From positions 1-43,950 of the forward strand of contig URMA01000020.1 in assembly GCA_900548875.1 (NCBI GenBank): a stretch of 43,950 nucleotides of DNA. The letters are read 5' to 3'. This DNA is from an uncultured Porphyromonadaceae bacterium. Lineage in GTDB: Bacteria; Bacteroidota; Bacteroidia; Bacteroidales; Muribaculaceae. Below the pieces are notes generated by a model. That model had not been told where the DNA came from, made no database searches, and saw only the letters and a list, made by a program, of their open reading frames with translations. Both the position numbers and the translations under genes were made by a program. This document shows positions 7,222 to 15,265 of this stretch, piece by piece. Positions within the stretch are counted from its first letter, which is position 1. The number at the start of each line of letters is the position of its first letter.

Positions 7222-10200
7222 ATGAAAAAGTCATTACTTAATTTGGCGTTCGGCGGCCTTGCCATGCTGTCGATGGCGTCAATTGCGAATGCCCAGACTT
7301 TGACATTGGATTGGAAGTATACGGAGGATATTCCGACTTCTGTCGGTGCAAGAACTGTAACCGGATTCCAGGGTAAATTGTGGACAAACGACAAGGATGC
7401 AAAACAACTCATTTATTGGGATGCCGAAGGCAAGCATGTCGTAACAGGTGCTGAAGGTGCATCGCTCGCCGGTACCGGTACGGCTATTACTGTCGACAAT
7501 GCCGGTAACCTTATTGTGAACGGCGGATTCCCGAATGCGGCATCCAGTACAACATTCCAGATTCTTCCTGCTGGAGGAGATGCTCTGATTGATTTGAATG
7601 TAACGCTTCCTGAAGGAGTGAAAGCCGGCCGTATGGACGTTATGGGCCGTGCTATCGGTAATGTGATGAGTGAGGACGGTGGTGCCTTCTACATTATTCC
7701 GACTGAAGGCACAAAGATTGCAAAAATTTTTGTTGCCAATGGTGCCCAAGTGGCAGAAAAGACAGAGGCGTCTGCCCAGACGATTGCAGTGGGTAGCATT
7801 GCCGCTGCCGACAACCTGACATACGTTCAGCCGCTTGATAACGATGTGAACGGATGGAACGTTGCATGGCGTGTCCGCACAGGCAAGGATTTCTGCTATT
7901 GGCAGGATGGCGAAACAAAGGTGTACAGCAATGTGGGAGCTTCAACAACATCCGGAGGTGACATTGTTGTGCTGAATGGCGTTACTTATACTTTTGAACC
8001 GACGGGTACAGATTATGCCGACGGTTTCCAGGTGGTTGACCGTTCGACAAATACTGTCGTTGCCACTCACGAAGCTGAATGTGCAGCAGTATCAGCTGCA
8101 ACAAACTCTTTGATTGTTGAAAAGGTTGACGAATATACGGCAAATGTATATCATATGCTTCCGAGCAGAATGGTAGCCAAATATACATTCGCATTGCCGA
8201 AACCAATACCACTTGACGTGAGAAATGCTTATGCATACGATATCACAGTTGCTACAGCTGAAGGTAAGGCTACTGTAAGCTATCGTCTGAATGCTCCGGC
8301 TTCTGCTGTCAAAGTTCAATTGTGGAACGGCGAAGAATTGGTAAAGGAAGTTGACGGTACAACAATTGCCGAATATGGCGATCAGGAAAAGGCAACTGTC
8401 AAGAACTTGAATACCGTAGTTATGGACATTGCCGACGTTACAGCTCCGGGTAACTATACATATAAGGTAAAAGTCAGCAGCGACGTTGTGGACACTCCTA
8501 CTGCCGCAGGTCCTGTTTACCGTTTCTGGAGTCCTTACGGAATTGCTGTGGACAATAATCCTGACAGCCCGCATTTCGGTCGTGTTCTTGTAACAGAAAC
8601 TCAAACAAGCTTGCCTGACAAGACTTATCATTCAGCTCCGTCATTGGGAGGTATCGGCATTGGTATCTATGCATTCGACCAGATGTTGCAACCGATTGAA
8701 AATGCCAATGGTACTCACGGTTTCACAGCCGGAATGGAAATGTCGACAGGCAAATATCCAAATGAAGCATCTGCTATTTATGACCCGAAACGTATCCATA
8801 TTTCGGACGACGGACGTATTTTCTTGTCACGTGTGACTACAAGCGCTTCTTCTTTGTGGGAACTCAATCCTGACGATTTGGATGCTTCCGCAACAGAAAT
8901 CTTCAAGGGCACTCTTGGCACTGACGGTTATATGACAGATGCTGAAGGTAACTTCGTTGCCGGTCCGGCTACTGCCATGGATGTTTGGGGCGAAGGCGAA
9001 AATTTGAAGGTAGCCATCGTTTCTTGTCAAAACGGTTACGCACTTGATCCTAAGGTTCACCGTGTAGACGTTTATAATTTGGGAACGGCAACAGAATGGT
9101 CAAGCAAGCCGTCACAGGAACTTACTTCTATCAGCAATAAATATTGGATCAACTCTGCAGTAGTAAATGTGGCATTTGATGCTGACGGTAAAGGTTTGAC
9201 AGTTGGTCAATATCGTGCTGCTCCTAATGACAATGAACCTGCCTACAAGCATGTGAACCTTGAAACAGGTGAAGTTGACTATACAGATGTTACAACCATT
9301 GCCGGCGGTGCCGGTATGGCATGGAATGCCGACCACACTTTGTTTGCCATGACAGTTGGAAAGGGTATTATTGGTATCTTTGAAGTAACAAAAGATGAAA
9401 GCGGTGTTCCGACATTCACAAAGAAATATGAATTCAACACCGGTTTCGGTACAAACATCAACGCAATTGCATGGGATGCTGCCAACAACCTCTATACTTG
9501 CTCAAATTCAGGCGAGGAATTCGGACAGTTCGCTATGCCGCGTGAAAGTGGTGATGTTACTGTAGCTGCTGCCGCTAAATACGGCTTCGAAATTGAACCG
9601 GTTATTCCTGAAAACCTTTATCTCATCGGTTCTGTCAACGGTTTGGAATGGAATCCGACTCAAGGTGAATTGATGACCAACGAAGGTGACGGTGTGTTCT
9701 CTACTCAAATCATCGACGGTACGGCTGGTGCAACATTCGGCTTCTCTTCTGTATTGGCTGAAAACAACGACAATGGCGGTTGGGATTATGTAAATGCAAA
9801 CCGTTACGGTGCCGTTGCCGACAATACTCCGGTTGTAATCGGTGAAGAAAATGCAATCTATCAAAATGCATTTGCTTTCAACTTGCCGAAGTCCGGTACT
9901 TACAACTTGACAGTAAATATTGCCAAGATGAGCATGACTGTAGAATATGTTGAACCAGAAAATCCGGAAGCTCTCTACTTGTTCGGAACTATTACGGAAA
10001 CTGACCAATGGGTTCCGACTACTAACGTAGAACTTACGAATGACGGTAATGATGTCTATACTGCTGAGGATGTTGAAATCTTTGCATCCAGCGATGAAGG
10101 TGAAACTTACGGTTATATCGCATTTACGGCAACTCCGAGCGAAGACTGGAATGTAGTGAACGCTACTCGTTACGGTCCTGTTGTTACAAACACTGAACTT

Positions 10201-10527
10201 GTAAGTGAAACAGCCATTGAAATCGGTAGAAACGGTGACACTTCTTACAAGATTGTTCCGGGAACATACGATGTTACAGTTGACTTGAAAGCCAATACCG
10301 TTACTGTTGTAGAAAAGGGCAGTGGTGTTGAGCAGGTAATCAATGCTGTTGCCGTTATCGGTGGAAACGGAAACATCCGCATCGTGGGCGAAGCTCAAAG
10401 CGTTTCTGTTTACAACGTGAACGGTCAGGCTGTAGTATTGAACAGCGCAGAACGTTCGTTCGATGTAGCTGCCGGCATTTATGTAGTGGTAGTTGACGGT
10501 AAGACTACAAAGGTTATGGTGAAATAA
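7222..10527 (+). CDS. Large secreted protein with SusE/F-like modules and putative type IX sorting tail
   Basis: 1101 residues. A Sec signal peptide (about 1-24) ends at IANAQ. The long central part is beta-rich and propeller-like, with segments such as FWSPYGIAVDNNPDSPHFGRV, resembling secreted Bacteroidota proteins of unknown function. Two copies of a ~115-residue module follow, from about 798 (LYLIGSVNGLEWNP) and 916 (LYLFGTITETDQWVP), each with a WDYVNANRYG/WNVVNATRYG motif; the start resembles SusE/SusF starch-binding modules. The last ~65 residues (VSVYNVNGQAVVL...GIYVVVVDGKTTKVMVK) look like a type A C-terminal sorting domain. Inference: exported by type IX secretion and glycan- or surface-associated. 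A terminator follows. Confidence 0.85.
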   Translation: MKKSLLNLAFGGLAMLSMASIANAQTLTLDWKYTEDIPTSVGARTVTGFQGKLWTNDKDAKQLIYWDAEGKHVVTGAEGASLAGTGTAITVDNAGNLIVNGGFPNAASSTTFQILPAGGDALIDLNVTLPEGVKAGRMDVMGRAIGNVMSEDGGAFYIIPTEGTKIAKIFVANGAQVAEKTEASAQTIAVGSIAAADNLTYVQPLDNDVNGWNVAWRVRTGKDFCYWQDGETKVYSNVGASTTSGGDIVVLNGVTYTFEPTGTDYADGFQVVDRSTNTVVATHEAECAAVSAATNSLIVEKVDEYTANVYHMLPSRMVAKYTFALPKPIPLDVRNAYAYDITVATAEGKATVSYRLNAPASAVKVQLWNGEELVKEVDGTTIAEYGDQEKATVKNLNTVVMDIADVTAPGNYTYKVKVSSDVVDTPTAAGPVYRFWSPYGIAVDNNPDSPHFGRVLVTETQTSLPDKTYHSAPSLGGIGIGIYAFDQMLQPIENANGTHGFTAGMEMSTGKYPNEASAIYDPKRIHISDDGRIFLSRVTTSASSLWELNPDDLDASATEIFKGTLGTDGYMTDAEGNFVAGPATAMDVWGEGENLKVAIVSCQNGYALDPKVHRVDVYNLGTATEWSSKPSQELTSISNKYWINSAVVNVAFDADGKGLTVGQYRAAPNDNEPAYKHVNLETGEVDYTDVTTIAGGAGMAWNADHTLFAMTVGKGIIGIFEVTKDESGVPTFTKKYEFNTGFGTNINAIAWDAANNLYTCSNSGEEFGQFAMPRESGDVTVAAAAKYGFEIEPVIPENLYLIGSVNGLEWNPTQGELMTNEGDGVFSTQIIDGTAGATFGFSSVLAENNDNGGWDYVNANRYGAVADNTPVVIGEENAIYQNAFAFNLPKSGTYNLTVNIAKMSMTVEYVEPENPEALYLFGTITETDQWVPTTNVELTNDGNDVYTAEDVEIFASSDEGETYGYIAFTATPSEDWNVVNATRYGPVVTNTELVSETAIEIGRNGDTSYKIVPGTYDVTVDLKANTVTVVEKGSGVEQVINAVAVIGGNGNIRIVGEAQSVSVYNVNGQAVVLNSAERSFDVAAGIYVVVVDGKTTKVMVK

Positions 10528-10559
10528 TCAGAAAGATCGTTTCGACTTCATTTGATAAT

Positions 10560-10599
10560 GGAATGGGCTTTCGGGGTGACCTGAAAGCCCATTCCTTTT
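10560..10599 (+). terminator. Terminator after the large secreted protein
   Basis: A perfect 13-bp stem (GGAATGGGCTTTC / GAAAGCCCATTCC) with a 10-base loop is followed by TTTT, 32 bases after the stop codon. Confidence 0.92.
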
Positions 10600-10673
10600 G
10601 TGTAAGGCCCATTGGAAATCGTAGGCCAATACGCTAAGTTGTACTTCGGGAATACAAAATTGAATAAAATCGT

Positions 10674-10777
10674 TTTGCATTCCGCTCAGCTTTATCTATC
10701 TTTGTAGAAGATAGGATGCGCCTTGGCATAAAACTCAAACAAGTTTGGTTTTCAGCACGCGGCTTTCGCTATCTTTG
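10674..10777 (+). promoter_or_regulatory. Double promoter element upstream of sufE
   Basis: Two complete Bacteroidota-type promoters stand in tandem. The first has TTTG at 10674-10677, 19 bases, then TATCTTTG at 10697-10704. The second has TTTG at 10744-10747, 22 bases, then TATCTTTG at 10770-10777. The second would start transcription about 20 bases before the sufE ATG. Between them are a palindromic TATCTTTGTAGAAGATA and an AAACAAGTTT dyad. From memory, similar blocks recur upstream of genes in other Bacteroidales, which would make this a dispersed promoter module; I cannot verify that here. Confidence 0.75.
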
Positions 10778-10802
10778 TAAAATAGCAATGTATTTTTGAG
10801 AA

Positions 10803-11231
10803 ATGAGTACAATTAATAGCATACAAGACGAGATTATTGATGAATTCAGCGGATTCTCCGACTGGATGGATAAGTATTCGCTGATTATAGAGATGGGTAA
10901 TTCCCTTCCTGCACTTGATGAAAAATATAAGGTCCCTGAAAATCTTATTGAGGGTTGTCAGAGCCGTGTGTGGGTGCATGCCAATTATGAAAACGGCGTA
11001 ATTACGTTTGAAGCCGACAGCGATGCAATTATTGTCAAGGGAATTATTTCCCTGCTGATTCGTGTGCTTTCCGGACAAACTCCTGACGATATTCTGAATG
11101 CCGACCTCTATTTCATTGATGAGATTGGCTTGCAGGAGCATTTGTCGCCTACACGTAGCAACGGTCTGTTGGCGATGGTGAAGCAAATCAAGATGTATGC
11201 CTTGGCTTTTAAGGCAAAAGAAACATTGTAG
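10803..11231 (+). CDS. sufE: SufE family cysteine desulfuration protein
   Basis: 142 residues, the usual SufE length. SufE accepts persulfide sulfur from the cysteine desulfurase SufS and passes it to the Fe-S cluster scaffold (cytoplasm). The sulfur-accepting cysteine sits in the family motif LIEGCQSRVWV (Cys near 51), followed by the SDAIIVKGIISLLIRVLSGQTP helix region. No other suf gene is in the window. The next gene starts two bases after the stop codon, so this is the first gene of a small operon. Confidence 0.93.
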   Translation: MSTINSIQDEIIDEFSGFSDWMDKYSLIIEMGNSLPALDEKYKVPENLIEGCQSRVWVHANYENGVITFEADSDAIIVKGIISLLIRVLSGQTPDDILNADLYFIDEIGLQEHLSPTRSNGLLAMVKQIKMYALAFKAKETL

Positions 11232-11233
11232 AA

Positions 11234-11692
11234 ATGGAAATGCTAAAAAATAAGTGGGTGCTTGGAATGGCGGCCTTTTTGTTGGTCACTGTTGTCGTTT
11301 ATCTTTTTGTACCTCTTTTTAAAGTGTCAATTTTTGGAATTGACACGGGGCTTGACTATCTGAAGATTGTGATTAAGACCAAGAATGTGGCAAATATTGT
11401 GTCATTTCTGTTGCCGTTCATCGGCTGTGTCGGAGGCGTAGCGTGCGGATTGTGCAAGGGGCGCGGACCGCATATTCTGACGGTGGCCTTTTCGTTGCTT
11501 CCGGTCATGTTTTTCAGCTATTTCATCATTATGCTTCAGAAATATGCCAGTGCAAAAATTATGGGAATAGAGCTTGTGTCGGTGTTTGATTTGGTGGGAA
11601 ACGGCATTTGGCTCGGACTGTTGTCGTCGTTGTTGGCACTGGCGGCGTCTGTCATGCTTGTAGTGAGTGATAAAAACAAATTTAAATCATAA
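11234..11692 (+). CDS. Small membrane protein, function unknown
   Basis: 152 residues with four predicted membrane helices: about 10-30, 55-77, 85-105 and 122-145. A short soluble stretch (FGIDTGLDYLKIVIKTKN) lies between helices 1 and 2. It begins two bases after sufE and is followed after 20 bases by the POT transporter gene, so the three genes probably share a transcript. I do not recognise the family and see no catalytic motif. Confidence 0.8.
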   Translation: MEMLKNKWVLGMAAFLLVTVVVYLFVPLFKVSIFGIDTGLDYLKIVIKTKNVANIVSFLLPFIGCVGGVACGLCKGRGPHILTVAFSLLPVMFFSYFIIMLQKYASAKIMGIELVSVFDLVGNGIWLGLLSSLLALAASVMLVVSDKNKFKS

Positions 11693-11712
11693 ACCATTAA
11701 CACTTATCATTT

Positions 11713-13275
11713 ATGTTTAAGAATCAACCTAAAGGTCTTATCCCGGCGGCCCTTTCCAACATGGGAGAGCGCTTCGGATATTACATTATGAATGCCGTGC
11801 TGACACTGTTCCTGTGCTCAAAGTTCGGTTTGAGCGATGAAACGGGCAGCCTTATCTACTCTTTCTTCTATGCCGGCATCTATGTCCTCAGTCTGGTCGG
11901 TGGTATCATTGCCGATAAAACTCAAAACTATAAAGGTACTATTATCAATGGCTTGATTATCATGTCGGCCGGTTACCTGATTCTTTCTATTCCAATTTTG
12001 TCGACTGCCAACAATATTTCCTGGCTGTTGCCGCTGACTTGCGTTGCCTTGTTCCTGATAGCGTTCGGTAACGGTCTTTTCAAGGGGAACCTTCAGGCAA
12101 TTGTCGGTCAATTATACGATAATTATGAGGCAGAAGCCGCCAAGGAGGGTCCGGAAGCTCTGGCTGTCGCCAAAGGCAAGCGTGATTCCGGTTTCCAGAT
12201 TTTCTATGTGTTTATCAATATCGGTGGTCTTGTTGCTCCTTTTGTAGCTCCTCTGTTGAGAAACTGGTGGCTGAAAGCCAATAACATGATTTACAATTCC
12301 GACATGCCGGCCTTGTGCCATGCCTATATCAACGAAGGCGCAGACATGGCTGCCGAAAAGATGAACAATCTGGTAGAACTTGCCGCTAAAGTCAGCACCG
12401 TTCCTGTCACTGACCTCGGCGCTTTCTGTGGCAAGTATCTTGACGTTTTCAATACAGGTATTCATTATTCATTTATCGCATCTGTTGTGGCAATGCTCAT
12501 TTCACTTGTCATATTTATTGCCACTAAGAAGATTTTCCCGACTCCGGGCAAGAAGAGCGCTCAAACAGCAGTGGAATATTCAGCAGAAGAGAGAATGGCA
12601 ATGGCAAAAGAAATCAAACAGCGTATGTATGCTTTGTTTGCCGTGCTTGGTATCGTGATTTTCTTCTGGTTCTCATTCCACCAGAACGGAACTTCTCTGT
12701 CGTTGTTTGCCCGCGACTTTGTCAATACCTCCGTTATTCCTCCTGAAATCTGGCAGGCAGTGAACCCGTTCTTTGTCATTGTCCTTACACCGATTATCAT
12801 GGTTATTTTCGGTTCTCTCTCTCGTCGTGGCAAAGAAATCTCCACACCGCGAAAGATTGCCTACGGTATGGGTATCGCCGGATTGGCTTATCTGTTCCTT
12901 GCCTTGTATTCTTATTCACAGGGCTATCCTTCGGCAACAGAATTCAAGGATATGGCCGACGCTTCGAAAGCTGCTATGAAGGCGGGTCCGTGGGTACTGA
13001 TCGTGCTTTATTTCTTCCTTACCGTGGCTGAACTTTTCATTTCTCCGCTCGGGCTTTCATTCGTTTCCAAAGTAGCTCCGAAGAATCTCCAGGGACTTTG
13101 CCAGGGCTTATGGCTGGGCGCTACTGCCGTCGGCAACTTGCTCCTCTGGATTGGTCCGTTGATGTACAACAAAATCCCTATCTGGCAATGCTGGACAGTC
13201 TTCCTTGTTGTATGCTGCATATCGATGGGCGTGATGTTCGGTATGGTGAAATGGCTTGAACGCGTGGCTAAATAA
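11713..13275 (+). CDS. Proton-dependent oligopeptide (POT/PTR2) transporter
   Basis: 520 residues with about 12-14 membrane helices. It imports di- or tripeptides with protons across the inner membrane. Diagnostic features are the N-terminal NMGERFGYYIMNAVLTLFL (ExxERFxYY-type motif on helix 1) and FYVFINIGGLVAPF (PTR2 signature 2). A soluble insertion with LCHAYINEGADMAAEKMNN lies in the middle. The C-terminus has LFISPLGLSFVSKVAP, typical of the family. Last gene of the sufE run, followed by a strong terminator. Confidence 0.92.
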   Translation: MFKNQPKGLIPAALSNMGERFGYYIMNAVLTLFLCSKFGLSDETGSLIYSFFYAGIYVLSLVGGIIADKTQNYKGTIINGLIIMSAGYLILSIPILSTANNISWLLPLTCVALFLIAFGNGLFKGNLQAIVGQLYDNYEAEAAKEGPEALAVAKGKRDSGFQIFYVFINIGGLVAPFVAPLLRNWWLKANNMIYNSDMPALCHAYINEGADMAAEKMNNLVELAAKVSTVPVTDLGAFCGKYLDVFNTGIHYSFIASVVAMLISLVIFIATKKIFPTPGKKSAQTAVEYSAEERMAMAKEIKQRMYALFAVLGIVIFFWFSFHQNGTSLSLFARDFVNTSVIPPEIWQAVNPFFVIVLTPIIMVIFGSLSRRGKEISTPRKIAYGMGIAGLAYLFLALYSYSQGYPSATEFKDMADASKAAMKAGPWVLIVLYFFLTVAELFISPLGLSFVSKVAPKNLQGLCQGLWLGATAVGNLLLWIGPLMYNKIPIWQCWTVFLVVCCISMGVMFGMVKWLERVAK

Positions 13276-13311
13276 ACTGTTTGTCCGCTTGTCGGGCGAA
13301 ACTTTATATTG

Positions 13312-13347
13312 CCGGGCTGTCCTTTTGCTGGGACGGCCCGGTTTTTT
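13312..13347 (+). terminator. Terminator after the POT transporter gene
   Basis: CCGGGCTGTCC pairs with GGGACGGCCCGG (one mismatch) across a short loop and is followed by TTTTTT. It separates the sufE operon from the phage-like cassette. Confidence 0.9.
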
Positions 13348-13397
13348 GTTGTATTTGTCAGTTATTTCGTTTGTTATGGCTGACAGGTTAAAATGTT

Positions 13398-13451
13398 TGG
13401 TAAAATTACCATTTAAAATTTGTATTTTACCATATTGCGGTAGTATATTTG
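13398..13451 (+). promoter_or_regulatory. Promoter with overlapping operator-like dyads for the phage-like cassette
   Basis: TTTG at 13419-13422, a 21-base spacer and TATATTTG at 13444-13451 form an exact Bacteroidota promoter. A perfect dyad, TGGTAAAATTACCA, lies at 13398-13411 just upstream of the -33 box. ATTTTACCA, the inverse of its left half, lies at 13424-13432 inside the spacer. Two related half-sites flanking a promoter element look like the binding site of a dimeric repressor; no repressor gene is adjacent. Confidence 0.6.
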
Positions 13452-13511
13452 CAGTAGCGGAATGAAATCCGCAAGGGAAGAATTATTAGGATTTAAAAAA
13501 TTGTTTTAGGT

Positions 13512-13925
13512 ATGTATGTCTTTAAACACATGAGAAACCACGAATTGATGAACGACTACCGTCGTTGTCTGTCGGCGGCCATAACGGGAAATTCCTACAC
13601 GAGCCGCGAGAGTCTGATACGGACCGTATTGGCCACTTCACGACCGAAATTTGATGTCAGTTACGACTATGCGTTGCGCATGATGCAGGCAATGGTGCGC
13701 GACGGGAAGCCCTGTCCGCTGAAAGGTGTGCGCAAGCGGCAGATGTGGAACGAGTTCATGGCGCATGTAAGGGAGGTGCTTTCCCATCGTCGGTGCAGTC
13801 TTGCGGATGCCGTGGCTACGGTACTTGCCGAGAAAAACGCATCGCGCTACTATCTGTCGTACAAACAGGCTTCTAAAATCATTTACCATGAATTGCAGAA
13901 TCGTCGTGGCGGTTGCCGTGCTTAG
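13512..13925 (+). CDS. Hypothetical protein, first gene of phage-like cassette
   Basis: 137 residues, basic and mostly helical, without signal peptide or membrane helix. Clusters such as KGVRKRQMWNEFMAHVREVLSHRR suggest a nucleic-acid-binding protein. A start at 13530 (MRNHELMN) is also possible. It overlaps the following lipoprotein gene by 38 bases in another frame, implying translational coupling. I do not recognise a family. A small terminase subunit or a regulator would fit the context, but nothing in the sequence proves either. Confidence 0.7.
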   Translation: MYVFKHMRNHELMNDYRRCLSAAITGNSYTSRESLIRTVLATSRPKFDVSYDYALRMMQAMVRDGKPCPLKGVRKRQMWNEFMAHVREVLSHRRCSLADAVATVLAEKNASRYYLSYKQASKIIYHELQNRRGGCRA

Positions 13926-14316
13926 CCTGTTGGCGGGATGCCGCAGCCGTAGGGCTGTTGAGCAGACGGCAGTCGTCGGAAAAAACGCTGAGGAAACGGT
14001 GCGGACGGTGGCCGTGGGGAATGAAACCCGCGATGACGCGATTCGCGAAAATCGGACGGAATGGGAACTTTCGCCGCCTGACTCCTCGGGGCGGCAATAT
14101 GTAAGCCGCGTATCGGCAGTGAGCCGCGAACAAGTCCGGAAAACGGAAAAGAACGGCAGCCGGGAATCCGAACGTCGAGCAGAATCGTCGGAGCATCGGG
14201 AACAGTCGTCGGTGCAGACGACGGAGGCGGAATCGCGCCCTGTGTTCCGTCCTGTCGTTTGGATTGCCGTTGCAGCAGTCTTGTTATTGTTAACCTTAAA
14301 AATCAGTAGAAAATGA
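13888..14316 (+). CDS. Lipoprotein with C-terminal membrane anchor, putative unimolecular spanin
   Basis: 142 residues from MNCRIVVAV. An upstream TTG start at 13801 would bury the signal and is rejected. The N-terminus has a lipoprotein signal with lipobox LLAGC (Cys 18). A hydrophilic, charged, probably extended or coiled region follows (about 20-118, rich in Glu, Arg and Ser). A single hydrophobic helix, VWIAVAAVLLLLTL (about 124-138), ends in KISRK. A lipid anchor in the outer membrane at one end and an inner-membrane helix at the other is the layout of phage u-spanins such as T1 gp11, which fuse the two membranes at lysis. The assignment rests on architecture only, not on similarity. Confidence 0.65.
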   Translation: MNCRIVVAVAVLSLLAGCRSRRAVEQTAVVGKNAEETVRTVAVGNETRDDAIRENRTEWELSPPDSSGRQYVSRVSAVSREQVRKTEKNGSRESERRAESSEHREQSSVQTTEAESRPVFRPVVWIAVAAVLLLLTLKISRK

Positions 14317-14780
14317 TCGTAGAAAACACTAAAAGAACCCTTCAGCTCAGTATCGACAAAGAGCAAATCAGAAAAGAAATTTATGCCGAAAGTGCCTGCA
14401 TTGCGTTGCTTTCGCCTGCCGACGGCCGCCCGCCGGTCATCACCGACGACAATCGTGCGCTGGTGTATGTCTATATCGAAAAGGCGTTTGTAGAACTCGT
14501 GTCTTCGTTGGCCGCGTTTGTAGATGCCGCCAGTTTTGAGATGCCGGTTGGCGAGGAAATCCTGTCATTACCGTTGGTGGTGGACAGTACTTGCCGGGTG
14601 CAGGCCGATGTAGTTCGCCGGATGGTGGAAAATACGCTTTCTGCAGCGTCGCTCGGCTATTGCTACGAAAGCCGGAGGAACATTGCGGCGACGCTGTTTG
14701 AACGGCGCGACAGCCTTACGGCGCGTCTTCGCCGCTTGCTTGCAGGCAGTGGCGGACGACGGTGTTCCACTTGGTTATAA
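14313..14780 (+). CDS. Hypothetical protein, third gene of phage-like cassette
   Basis: 155 residues, starting inside the last codons of the spanin-like gene (4-base ATGA-type overlap), so the three genes form one translational unit. No signal peptide is seen. The N-terminal segment (LQLSIDKEQIRKEIYAESACIALL) is helical and the middle has VYIEKAFVELVSSLAAFVDA. I do not recognise a family. Its 3' end overlaps the GNAT gene on the other strand by six bases. Confidence 0.7.
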   Translation: MIVENTKRTLQLSIDKEQIRKEIYAESACIALLSPADGRPPVITDDNRALVYVYIEKAFVELVSSLAAFVDAASFEMPVGEEILSLPLVVDSTCRVQADVVRRMVENTLSAASLGYCYESRRNIAATLFERRDSLTARLRRLLAGSGGRRCSTWL

Positions 14781-15263
14781 GGTGAGCTGGTAGGCAATCC
14801 GCGGTGTGCCGTTGTGGCAGTAAATGATGCCGCAGCGCTGGAATCCCATATTCTCCAGTGTGCGTTGCATGACGCGGTTGTCGGCATGGGTGTCGACACG
14901 CAGGTTGTGGTGACGTTCCGCACACCAATGCAGGCAGTCGCGCCCGATGCCGCCACGTTTGCCGCTGCTTGCCAAGCGGTGGACCACGGCGTAAGGCAGG
15001 TCGTTCAGCCAATGTCCGTTGTCGATGCGCGCATAGGTTGGGTCGTCGCCCACAATCAGTGCGAAGACGGCAATGATTTCGCCGTCTTCTTCCCACACAT
15101 GGCAATAACGGTTGTCAATGTCGGCTTCGATTACCTCGCGCGACGGGTAGCCGTCAATCCATTGGTTCGGATTGCCGGTCTTTGCCATGAAGCGCTTGGC
15201 CCCTTCGTATATTTCCATGAGCCGGTCAAGGTCGGCCGGCTCTGCTTTTCTAACATTCCACAT
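14775..15263 (-). CDS. GNAT family N-acetyltransferase
   Basis: 162 residues from MWNVRKAEPAD; a start nine codons earlier (15290) overlaps the upstream gene and is less likely. The GNAT fold is visible as an N-terminal VRKAEPADLDRLMEIYEGAK, a central EEDGEIIAVFALI strand pair, an acetyl-CoA loop SSGKRGGIGRDCLHW in the Q/RxxGxG/A position, and NRVMQRTLENMGFQRCG at the C-terminus. The substrate cannot be read from the sequence. It starts two bases after the M16 peptidase stop codon, as the last gene of the pabB operon. Confidence 0.88.
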   Translation of the reverse strand: MWNVRKAEPADLDRLMEIYEGAKRFMAKTGNPNQWIDGYPSREVIEADIDNRYCHVWEEDGEIIAVFALIVGDDPTYARIDNGHWLNDLPYAVVHRLASSGKRGGIGRDCLHWCAERHHNLRVDTHADNRVMQRTLENMGFQRCGIIYCHNGTPRIAYQLTL

Positions 15264-15265
15264 GG

